Positions 24,997 through 32,374 of a stretch of 36,294 nucleotides of DNA are shown here, in pieces. The position numbers were made by a program, and so were the translations under genes. Numbering within the stretch: position 1 is the first letter of the stretch; each line of letters starts with the position of its first letter. Below the pieces are notes generated by a model that was not told the DNA's origin, did no database searches, and saw nothing but the letters and a program-made list of their open reading frames with translations. This DNA comes from CAYVMN01 sp964452575 (GTDB lineage Bacteria; Desulfobacterota; DSM-4660; Desulfatiglandales; Desulfatiglandaceae), in assembly GCA_964452575.1 (NCBI GenBank), contig CAYVMN010000015.1, forward strand, positions 1-36,294, written 5' to 3'.

Positions 24997-25848
24997 CTAT
25001 TTCATGAAATCGTCTAAATTGATCTTCAGAACGGCCTCACCATTTCTGTAGTATACATTTTCTCTAGCCTCTGGAGTATAAGCCAGCCCCTTGTGTCTCT
25101 TTATTGTTTCGGTGAAATCCGTCAGAGGATGCCCGCTGGCAAAAATCATTTTGCGCGGGATTATGGTGTTTACGGCCTTTATATATAAATCTGACCCTGG
25201 AAAAAGCTCATATGCAGCGATATCGAAATATACGTTCTCATGCCTTAATGCGATCGATATCATCTCCATAACGTAGGGATAGCAGCCATGGCTTGCAATT
25301 ATGATCAGCTCTGGAAAATCCTTTGCTACTTCATCTATCGTTTCTGGCGATGCATGCCCCATGATGCTCTCCGGTACATGCGCACCAGGCCCTGTGGTAA
25401 GCATAATGGGCACACCCAGTTCGACGCATTTTGCATATATAGGATAATATATCTTATCATTTGCTGGTTTATGGTGTAGATATGGATCGATAGACACTCC
25501 TCTCAACCCCAAGGTTTTCACTGCCCTTCCGATTTCGCGAACAGCCCCCATTCCCTTATTGGGATCTACACCTGCGAACCCAATAAAACGGTCCGGGAAC
25601 TTTCCCACAGCTCTTGCAACATGATCATTGCTCAATTTATAATTATAGGTTGTTTCTACATCCCGTCCTTGAATGACACCAAGAGCAATCCCTGCTTCGT
25701 CCATTTTTCTAACTGTTTCTTCGATAGGATAGACTTGCTTGTCATAGGGTTTCGCCTTTTTCATGAGCAAGTCTCTAAAAACCCTATTCTCAGCAATGGA
25801 TACCATTTCTCTTGTGCTTGGGCGTAAACGAAAATCTATAATTTTCAT
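24997..25848 (-). CDS. Amidohydrolase_2-fold protein lacking metal ligands (paralogue B)
   Basis: 283 aa TIM-barrel protein of the amidohydrolase_2 (ACMSD/LigI/LigJ) type. The family's metal site DxHxH at the end of strand 1 reads IIDFRLRP, so both His are Arg (R7, R9). The strand-5 His is Thr in IMLTTGPG, and the strand-8 Asp is Gly in FASGHP (G239). Only the SHG histidine (H187) remains. The GRDVET motif (61-66) is shared with paralogue A. ATG with AGGAGATGTT ahead. Follows paralogue A by 24 bp. A metal-independent hydrolase, lyase or hydratase is possible; a specific reaction cannot be assigned. Confidence 0.82.
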   Translation of the reverse strand: MKIIDFRLRPSTREMVSIAENRVFRDLLMKKAKPYDKQVYPIEETVRKMDEAGIALGVIQGRDVETTYNYKLSNDHVARAVGKFPDRFIGFAGVDPNKGMGAVREIGRAVKTLGLRGVSIDPYLHHKPANDKIYYPIYAKCVELGVPIMLTTGPGAHVPESIMGHASPETIDEVAKDFPELIIIASHGCYPYVMEMISIALRHENVYFDIAAYELFPGSDLYIKAVNTIIPRKMIFASGHPLTDFTETIKRHKGLAYTPEARENVYYRNGEAVLKINLDDFMK

Positions 25849-25872
25849 AACATCTCCTTTCCCTAACTCAAC

Positions 25873-26709
25873 TCATCCCTCCAGTTTCAGAACCCTCGCC
25901 GCATTATCGTAAAGAACCCTTTTCCTTACTTCCGCTTTGTAAGGCAACTTCATGAATCTATCCACAACCTCCTTTATAGGATGATTAAACGGGAACCCTG
26001 ATGCAAAAATCACCTTGTCTGGAATAATTGTGTTGGCTGCTTCAGCGTATAACTGGGAACCTGGCATATAGTGATAGACAGAATTCTCGATGTACACATT
26101 TGGATGGCGCCAAGCAACGGCAATCATCTCAGTGATCCATGGCCATCCCAGATGGGAACAGACAATCCGCAGATCTGGAAAATCACACCCGACCTCGTCC
26201 ACCGCCGATGGGTTATTCACCTTCATCGGCCCAGCTCCGGCGGAGGGCAAGGGCCCCAGGGTCAGAGCTACTGGGATATCATAAATCAAACACTTCTCAT
26301 AGACGGGATAGAACCACCTGCTGTCAGCAGGAGCCCCGACCCCTGAAGGATCGAGGGAGACGCCTCTCAACCCATATTCCTGCACGCACCTATCTATCTC
26401 TTCCAGTGCCTTATGGCCCTTTAGTGGATCCACTCCCGCAAAACCAATAATGCGATCTGGGTACGCTTTGACCGCATCGGCAATATCTTTGTTGGGGAAA
26501 TACCACCCTCTCTTGGTCTCTACATCCCTACCTGTAAAAACAATTCTTGATATGTTCGCCTCGTCAACGGACTGCATAAATTTTTCAAGAGACCAAACAG
26601 GAGCGACAGGGAATCCAAATTGCTTCATTGTGTATTTTGCCCCCGCAGATTGAAAAAATGTCATGTATCGCTCCACATTGGGCCTAGCCCGAAAGTCTAT
26701 GATCTTCAT
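25873..26709 (-). CDS. Amidohydrolase_2-fold protein lacking metal ligands (paralogue A)
   Basis: 278 aa from ATG 26709, which has AGGAGA 7 nt upstream and gives the same N-terminus (MKIIDFR) as paralogue B; a GTG ten codons earlier (26739) is also open. The same residues are replaced as in B: R7 and R9 for the HxH motif, T150 for the strand-5 His and G238 for the strand-8 Asp; H186 in CSHLGWPW remains. It shares GRDVET and GFAGVDP with B. The two are clear tandem duplicates that have diverged. It lies after the substrate-binding protein, separated by two stem-loops. Confidence 0.82.
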   Translation of the reverse strand: MKIIDFRARPNVERYMTFFQSAGAKYTMKQFGFPVAPVWSLEKFMQSVDEANISRIVFTGRDVETKRGWYFPNKDIADAVKAYPDRIIGFAGVDPLKGHKALEEIDRCVQEYGLRGVSLDPSGVGAPADSRWFYPVYEKCLIYDIPVALTLGPLPSAGAGPMKVNNPSAVDEVGCDFPDLRIVCSHLGWPWITEMIAVAWRHPNVYIENSVYHYMPGSQLYAEAANTIIPDKVIFASGFPFNHPIKEVVDRFMKLPYKAEVRKRVLYDNAARVLKLEG

Positions 26710-26784
26710 CTTCTTTTCTCCTAATGGCAATTTTTTCACCTCTTTCAGTTACCTATATCTTTGGCTCCGTTGTTATAGTTAACG

Positions 26785-26816
26785 TTTACCCCTCTTTGTT
26801 CTGGCAGAGGGGTAAA
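26785..26816 (-). promoter_or_regulatory. Intercistronic stem-loop
   Basis: Perfect 11-bp stem TTTACCCCTCT (26785-26795) and AGAGGGGTAAA (26806-26816) with a 10-nt loop. No T-tract follows on the minus strand. Located between the binding-protein gene and the amidohydrolase genes, where such structures often stabilise the upstream mRNA so that the binding protein is made in excess. Confidence 0.6.
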
Positions 26817-26825
26817 TGCTTTCCA

Positions 26826-26853
26826 TCCCCTAGCCCAGAAATCAATTAGGGGA
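26826..26853 (-). promoter_or_regulatory. Second intercistronic stem-loop
   Basis: 7-bp arms TCCCCTA (26826-26832) and TAGGGGA (26847-26853), 14-nt loop, starting 6 bp after the binding-protein stop codon. Its closeness to the stop suggests a 3'-end mRNA protector. Confidence 0.5.
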
Positions 26854-26858
26854 CGGGA

Positions 26859-27857
26859 TCATTTTAGATCGGATACAAGCTCAGGGAATTTATCCACGAC
26901 AATGTCGGAGAACTTTCGAGTAGCTACCCTTTCCGGATCCAGCATGGACGGTATCTTACCCTGCTTTACCATAAACCCCATATCCGCTTTCAGAGCTTCA
27001 TATGCCGCTTCGTTCACCCTGGGATCGAACACCATATATTTGTAAGTTTTCTGGATTAGCTCTGGTGTAGATCGCTTGACATAGTGGGTGTTAATCTTGG
27101 AAGCCGCAACCGGATTTTGCCTTACAAACTGCATAGCTCTGAAATGGGCCTTGACGAATTTGAAAGTAGTATCCGGATTCTCCTTCATAAAATCCATGCC
27201 CAGAAACACGCAGCCATAACTTTTTTGGTATTTTCCACCTCTTTGGATGATCTTGACCAAGCCCTTTTCTTGTAAAATGGTGGGGTTTGGTTCCCAAGTG
27301 ACGATTGCATCTACGCTTTTGGAGGCAATCGCAGCAGGCATGTCCACATTCTTCAGCGGCATCACATCTATCTTCGAGACATCCAGCCCTTCAACGTCGC
27401 ACATATTGATGAACATCTGATGACCAATCGTTCCCGTTTGAACGCCCACCTTCTTACCGTAAAGATCTCTTACAGAATTTATGCCTGAATCTTTTCTAAC
27501 AGCCAATGCAATCCTGTCTCCTCCATACCCATAGAAGGTAGCAGCCTGAACGGGTGCTCCTTTGCTGATCCCCGCCATGACACCAAAGGATCCCCCGACC
27601 CCGGCATCTGTGGTTCCGCCAATAACTGACTGTACCATGTCCGGCGCGATTTCAATGGTCACGAATTTCACCTCGATCCCTTCCTCATTGTAAAATCCCT
27701 TTTCTTTAGCCACGTAGCACGGAACATAGGCGGTTGCAAAGCCGATTCCTAATCGGACCTTGTTCGTTTCTGCGTTACAATCCTTACCAAGGATACCAGC
27801 AAAGAACAAAAGCGCCACAAATGTTCCAACCATTACAATAGTTCTTTTCTTCTTCAT
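26859..27857 (-). CDS. ABC transporter substrate-binding protein (NMT1/TauA/SsuA type)
   Basis: Periplasmic solute receptor, 332 aa. The N-terminus has basic MMKKKRT, a hydrophobic segment and an AETNK cleavage region, that is, a Sec signal. The mature part opens VRLGIGFATAYVPCYVAKEKGFYNEEGIEV, split here as VRLGIGFATAYVP and AKEKGFYNEEGIEV, typical of NrtA/SsuA/TauA/ThiY receptors; DAIVTWEPNP is the second-lobe signature. Start ATG 27857 has GGAG 6 nt upstream; the frame also opens at TTG 27875. Family ligands range over sulfonates, nitrate, pyrimidines and aromatic acids. The island suggests an organic acid, which is inference. Confidence 0.9.
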   Translation of the reverse strand: MKKKRTIVMVGTFVALLFFAGILGKDCNAETNKVRLGIGFATAYVPCYVAKEKGFYNEEGIEVKFVTIEIAPDMVQSVIGGTTDAGVGGSFGVMAGISKGAPVQAATFYGYGGDRIALAVRKDSGINSVRDLYGKKVGVQTGTIGHQMFINMCDVEGLDVSKIDVMPLKNVDMPAAIASKSVDAIVTWEPNPTILQEKGLVKIIQRGGKYQKSYGCVFLGMDFMKENPDTTFKFVKAHFRAMQFVRQNPVAASKINTHYVKRSTPELIQKTYKYMVFDPRVNEAAYEALKADMGFMVKQGKIPSMLDPERVATRKFSDIVVDKFPELVSDLK

Positions 27858-27882
27858 CATTCTCTCCTTTCTCAATTAAGTA

Positions 27883-28713
27883 TTAACGAATAGTACCCCA
27901 GCGCAATATTGTACGCTTTTCAATTGGTTTGAGGATTAGTGTGTCGATGGTAACCCACAGAATGCCGATTACCACCATTCCCAAAATTACCACATCCGAC
28001 GCCAAAAACTGCCTAGCGTCGAAAATCAAGAATCCCAAGCCTGATGTTGTCGCAATCATCTCTCCTCCGATTAAGGCTCGCCAGCCATAGCCGACCCCCA
28101 AGCGCACCCCTGTAACAATGGAAGGAAGGGCTCCGGGTACATACACTTCGCGCACAAGGACCTTCCAATTCGCCCCCAAGGTGAGGGCGGCGTTTATCAT
28201 ATTTTCAGGAATGCTTCGTATGCCCATAACCGTGTTAAACAGGATAGGGAAGAACACTGCGTTGAAGATGATAAAGGTTACCGCCTTGTACCCCAGTCCC
28301 AACCAAAGGATGGCCAGAGGAATCCACGCCAACCCTGGGATAGCTTGGAAAAAAGTTAGCAACGGAACGAAAAAGGCACTGACCCTTTTGTTTGTGCCAA
28401 TGAGGATTCCCAAAGGGATGCCCATAGTGAATCCCGCAATGAAGCCCAACCCAAGCCTGAACATACTCGCTGCAATATGCCTCACAATTTCGCCGTTCAG
28501 AAACAACTCTATACCAGCTTCTATTACCTGGAAGGGAGACGGGAACAGGTAGGCAGGGTAAAACTTTCCCGCAGCAATAAGAGCCCATATGCCGAACAAA
28601 AAGCCAAAGGGGAGCAGGAAGCGCAAGAGATTGTAAATGACAGGCACTTTCTTCAGGGCAATCTCAAAGCTATAAAGAGCTTTGAGCATGGTCTTTTCTA
28701 TTGCTGGAATCAT
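27883..28713 (-). CDS. ABC transporter permease (TauC/SsuC type)
   Basis: 276 aa inner-membrane permease with about six hydrophobic helices, starting near LLRFLLPFGFLFGIWALIAAG. The cytoplasmic EAA-like loop lies around VYVPGALPSIVTGVRLGVGYGW, split as VYVPGALPSI and GVRLGVGYGW, as in BPD_transp_1 proteins. ATG overlaps the ATPase stop by 4 bp, with GGAAGG upstream. Forms the channel of the importer. Confidence 0.92.
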   Translation of the reverse strand: MIPAIEKTMLKALYSFEIALKKVPVIYNLLRFLLPFGFLFGIWALIAAGKFYPAYLFPSPFQVIEAGIELFLNGEIVRHIAASMFRLGLGFIAGFTMGIPLGILIGTNKRVSAFFVPLLTFFQAIPGLAWIPLAILWLGLGYKAVTFIIFNAVFFPILFNTVMGIRSIPENMINAALTLGANWKVLVREVYVPGALPSIVTGVRLGVGYGWRALIGGEMIATTSGLGFLIFDARQFLASDVVILGMVVIGILWVTIDTLILKPIEKRTILRWGTIR

Positions 28714-29495
28714 CTGTTTACCTTCCGTTCTCTATTTTCATTCTCTATTAGCCGAAGTATTTCAGCGCGTAAGTCAGTAAAACTCGGATCAGATCGAAGA
28801 TGACTCCAGACTCGAGGCCTTGACATCTTTACCTCAAAGATTTTTCGACACCTCGCCGGTCGAGATGAGAACACTATAACCCTGTCTGCCAAAAAAATCG
28901 CCTCTTCCACACTATGAGTGACAAAAATGACCGTTCTTCGTTCCTTTTCCCATACCCTTGTGAGGAGCTCCTGAAGGTTTGCTCTCGTCAATGCATCAAC
29001 TGAAGCGAAAGGCTCATCCATCAAGAGTATAGATGGTTTAATTGCCAGTGCGCGAGCAATCCCTACTCGTTGCTGCATCCCGCCGGACAATTCTCTTGGG
29101 TATTTTGCCTCAAATCCTTCGAGTTTTACCATTTTGAGGTAGTACCTTGATATTTCAGACCTTTCCTTCTTGGGTATCCCTTTAATCTTTAAACCAAAAG
29201 CGACATTTTCCAGTGCCGTCTTCCAAGGAAATAGCGCATAGTCCTGAAAAACAACACAGCGATCAGGTCCCGGTTTTGTCACCTCCTTGGAGTCGGCATA
29301 TATGCTTCCCCCGGTGATAGAACGGAGGCCGCCTACCATGTGCAAAAAGGTGGTCTTTCCACACCCACTCGGCCCGACAACAGAAACGAACTCACCCGAA
29401 TGAATTTCGAGACTAAGGTCGCGGATAGCGACCACTTCCTCCGCTGTCTGTGGATCCACGTAAACCTTCTCTAGCATCTTTACTATGCAACCCAT
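28710..29495 (-). CDS. ABC transporter ATP-binding protein (TauB/SsuB type)
   Basis: Energy-coupling ATPase with Walker A GPSGCGKTT (41-49), Q-loop VVFQDYALFPWK, signature LSGGMQQRVGIARALA, Walker B ILLMDEPFASVD and H-loop FVTHSVEEA. ATG 29495 gives 261 aa, the normal length; AAAGGA precedes it. The frame is open back to ATG 29666, but that start lacks a ribosome site and the extra 57 residues match nothing I know, so it is rejected. First gene of the island; a promoter candidate lies about 280 bp upstream. Confidence 0.93.
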   Translation of the reverse strand: MGCIVKMLEKVYVDPQTAEEVVAIRDLSLEIHSGEFVSVVGPSGCGKTTFLHMVGGLRSITGGSIYADSKEVTKPGPDRCVVFQDYALFPWKTALENVAFGLKIKGIPKKERSEISRYYLKMVKLEGFEAKYPRELSGGMQQRVGIARALAIKPSILLMDEPFASVDALTRANLQELLTRVWEKERRTVIFVTHSVEEAIFLADRVIVFSSRPARCRKIFEVKMSRPRVWSHLRSDPSFTDLRAEILRLIENENRERKVNR

Positions 29496-29769
29496 CTCCT
29501 TGTTTCCTTTCAGCTTTGCGAGGCTGCAGTGATTAGAATATGGAGTTTCAGGTGTTAGACCCTCCTCAAGTTTTGCAACCCTTATCCCCGGCCCTATCCG
29601 GCCGATTTCGTGATAGCTTGAGAAAAATTCTCCCAGGTCTATGCCGCGATTGTCGTGAAAAGTCATTGATCTTGCAGATAGTCGGTAATCCTATAATCAT
29701 AACTTCTGCCTCGGATTTCTTCCAGGGGAGCGAATGGCTTTCTTAAGACGATAGGCTTTAGTTGTACGG

Positions 29770-29809
29770 TTGTCTATATCTCTATACCACTGAGCTAGCT
29801 ATGAGTCAA
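29770..29809 (-). promoter_or_regulatory. Sigma70-like promoter with overlapping GntR-like half site, upstream of the island
   Basis: On the minus strand: TTGACT (29804-29809), 17-bp spacer, TATAGA (29781-29786). Immediately after the -10 comes GATATAGACAA (29770-29780), whose complement TTGTCTATATC is one base from the GntR consensus core GT-N-TA-N-AC. A repressor there would block the start site near 29774. Inferred from spacing and consensus only. Confidence 0.45.
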
Positions 29810-30479
29810 GCCCAAATTCAGCTTTTTTTATTTTTAGGTTGCAATTCAGACTTTATAGATGCCCAGGGCCGAATAATTTTTAACTAGATTTGCCCTTAAA
29901 GGGTTGAGATGGATGTAACGAACCAGTCCCATAAGATACTGATCTTCCTGGCAGAGTATTGATTTGCCTGCCCTGTTAAATCAAGGCTTCCCTAAAACAA
30001 CAACTCATATTCTATCATAATCAAAGGCAGGAGAGTTGCACAGAGCTCATAGTATTTTGATTATTTAACCGGGGTACCTATTTTGGAAAAGCTGTCCGTC
30101 GCGGCGGTGACGACGATCAAAGGTGACGGCATAACCGGTTAGGAGTCTCCGCATCACAGTGGCTATTGGATGCCGTCCGGTCCTATCCCCTTCACCATGA
30201 TATGGTGCAGGGCGTCTGGAGCCTGTCTGCCTGCGGACACGCCCAGGCAGGCATCTATTCGGGCTTGACTAGGCATAGGAGAGCGTTATCAAAGAAGAAC
30301 TGGATTTGTAGAGTTGTCATTTCCTGGATCTCCCCTTTACCACAATTTAACCTTTTGATAACGATGTGATAAGTTTGCAAAAAGGAGACAAAGAGGGTCA
30401 AGCCAGATTGTCGGACCTAGCGAGGAGTTCAGTGGGTGAAAGAGAGGGCCAATGGGGGCTCGTGAGAGGGTAGCTGACT
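29810..30479. other. Non-coding stretch with several dyads
   Basis: No gene supported. Contains 8-bp arms GACGGCAT (30125-30132) and ATGCCGTC (30170-30177) enclosing ACCGGT, a CACCAT/ATGGTG hairpin near 30193-30207, and GCCTGTCTG (30221-30229) pairing with CAGGCAGGC (30244-30252) through one G-T wobble. The clustering between 30.1 and 30.26 kb could be a structured RNA or repeat element. An AT-rich segment with a T-run lies at 29820-29838. Confidence 0.45.
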
Positions 30480-32141
30480 GTGAACTTGGCATCGAACGGG
30501 ACTGCGAGGAGATCCTTTCGGCTTCGTGAGTACCAGCGCGAATGCCTGCGTGCAATCAAGGCGCGGTATCTTGCCGGGGTGAGGCGCCAGCTGGTATGCC
30601 TGCCAACCGGTACCGGAAAGACGGTTATCTTTGCAGAATTCCCCAACTACTTCCGGATGAAGAGACAGATGCTGGTGTTGGCCCACCGCGAAGAGCTTCT
30701 CGATCAGGCTAGGGATAAGCTGGGGCGGGCGAATCCCCATTTGCGCGTCGAAATAGAGCAGGCCGGCCGGAGTGCCGACCCTGACAGTCATGTGGTCGTG
30801 GCGAGCGTACCCACCCTGGGGCGAAGGGAATCGAAGCGTCTCCGGGGTCTGGATCCGGATCGATTTCTCCTGATCGTGGTAGACGAGGCCCACCACGCCA
30901 CGGCAAGGACCTACAGGAGAATACTCGAATATTTCGGTGTCTTTGCCGCAGATACACAGAGACTCCTTGTGGGCTTTACAGCAACCCCCAAGCGAGGGGA
31001 CGGCCAGGGCCTTGACGCGGTCTTTCAGGAGATCGTGTTCTCATCAACACTCCCGGAGATGATCAGCGCCGGCTATCTCTCACCGGTGGCGGGATATCGC
31101 GTTGAGACAGACATCGATCTTACCCGGGTCAAGACCCGCATGGGCGATTTTGTCGTCTCCCACCTCTCACGGGCCGTTAACGTGGAACAGCGAAACTGTC
31201 TGGTGGTGGAGGTATTCCGCTCCCATCTCAAAGAGAGACAAACCCTCTGCTTTTGCGTCGATGTGGCCCACGCCCACTCTCTTGCCAATGCCTTTAATGC
31301 CGAGGGCATTCCAGCGGGGGCCGTGAGCGGGGACATGGAACGTTCGGAGCGCAGCAAGGTCTTGAAGGAATTTCGCAACGGCGGGATTCGAGTGCTTACG
31401 AACTGCATTGTTCTTACGGAAGGCTATGACGAGCCGTCGGTTGAGGGGATTATCCTGGCCCGTCCAACCAAGTCTCCACTGCTCTATGCCCAGATGATCG
31501 GCAGGGGGACCCGGCTCCATCCGGGGAAGGAGAATGTGACGGTCGTCGACATCGTGGATGTGACCCGAGACCACAGCCTCACCACCCTCCCAGGGCTTTT
31601 CGGGCTTTCCGGGAAATTCGACCTTGAGGGACACACGGCCGATGAGGTAGAAAGGGCGTTACGCTGGACAGAGATCCATCGTCCCTGGGTCCCGGTCTCT
31701 GAGGCCGTATCCCTGACCGATCTGCGGTATCGGTGCCAAAGGATCAACCTCCTCGATTTGGGGACCCCTTCCGAGTTGTTGGACTATGCCCGTTTCGCCT
31801 GGGCCAGCAACGGTAAAGGGGCCTACCGCCTGGGACTGGCCGGGCGCGTGGCCCTGGTCGTTGCGCCGACTATTTTGGGGGATTGGGAGGTCGCGATCAG
31901 CCACTATGGGAGAGAAAGGCTCTTGTTCCGCAAGGGAGAGGTTCAATCAGCCGTCACCGCGGCAGAGAGCTATGTGAGGGAGAAACTGCCCGAATCGGTC
32001 GGGTTGGTCTTGCGGAGCACGCGATGGCGGCGTCAGCCCGCCACAGAAAGACAGATAGATCTCCTCCGCAGCAGGCATCTGGATGTGCCTGACGGGCTTA
32101 CCAGGGGACAGGCCAGCTATCTCATCGGCATGCTCTCGTGA
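30480..32141 (+). CDS. DEAH-type superfamily 2 helicase
   Basis: 553 aa SF2 ATPase of the SSL2/ResIII kind. Motif I LPTGTGKT, motif II VVDEAHH, motif III GFTATP, then the second RecA lobe with LTEGYDEPS and motif VI QMIGRGTRLHPG. The last 35 residues (ATERQIDLLRSR to ASYLIGML) form a small helical module seen at the end of several DNA-processing proteins. No nuclease or methylase partner is adjacent, so a restriction role is not supported; a repair or element-borne role is open. GTG start with GAGAGGG upstream. Its codons look GC-richer than the island, and it abuts a tRNA gene, which may point to transfer. Confidence 0.85.
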   Translation: MNLASNGTARRSFRLREYQRECLRAIKARYLAGVRRQLVCLPTGTGKTVIFAEFPNYFRMKRQMLVLAHREELLDQARDKLGRANPHLRVEIEQAGRSADPDSHVVVASVPTLGRRESKRLRGLDPDRFLLIVVDEAHHATARTYRRILEYFGVFAADTQRLLVGFTATPKRGDGQGLDAVFQEIVFSSTLPEMISAGYLSPVAGYRVETDIDLTRVKTRMGDFVVSHLSRAVNVEQRNCLVVEVFRSHLKERQTLCFCVDVAHAHSLANAFNAEGIPAGAVSGDMERSERSKVLKEFRNGGIRVLTNCIVLTEGYDEPSVEGIILARPTKSPLLYAQMIGRGTRLHPGKENVTVVDIVDVTRDHSLTTLPGLFGLSGKFDLEGHTADEVERALRWTEIHRPWVPVSEAVSLTDLRYRCQRINLLDLGTPSELLDYARFAWASNGKGAYRLGLAGRVALVVAPTILGDWEVAISHYGRERLLFRKGEVQSAVTAAESYVREKLPESVGLVLRSTRWRRQPATERQIDLLRSRHLDVPDGLTRGQASYLIGMLS

Positions 32142-32196
32142 AGCCGGTGAGAGCGGCAAGGCCTTGGCCAAAACCGGCTAAGACCCTTGATATTAC

Positions 32197-32273
32197 TGGC
32201 GCGCCTGGCAGGACTCGAACCTGCGGCCTGCGGATTAGAAGTCCGCTGCTCTATCCAGCTGAGCTACAGGCGC
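32197..32273 (-). tRNA. tRNA-Arg (anticodon TCT)
   Basis: Minus strand. Acceptor GCGCCTG pairs with CAGGCGC, discriminator G, encoded CCA (32197-32199). D-arm TAGCTCAGCTGGATAGAG; anticodon stem GCGGA/TCCGC with loop CTTCTAA gives TCT (Arg, AGA codons); T-arm GGTTCGAGTCC. 77 nt. Convergent with the helicase gene. Confidence 0.96.
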
Positions 32274-32374
32274 GAATTTGGTATGTATTTTGTTAATATA
32301 TCAAAAATCCGTCAAAGGGGGAAGTCGCTCTGAGTGAAATCTGTGGGAAGGCGGAATTAATGGTTCATTATCTT

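Noticed and set aside
29496..29666. 57-residue N-terminal extension of the ABC ATPase
   Set aside because: No ribosome site at 29666, no resemblance to the family, and ATG 29495 gives the normal length with AAAGGA upstream.
29786..29800. tRNA-like D-arm (TAGCTCAGTGGTA on the minus strand), a possible truncated tRNA or att site
   Set aside because: No acceptor, anticodon or T-arm could be built around it, and the same bases form the spacer and -10 of a better-supported promoter.
30480..32141. Restriction subunit of a type I or III system
   Set aside because: Only the SF2 motor is present; no methylase, specificity or nuclease gene is adjacent.
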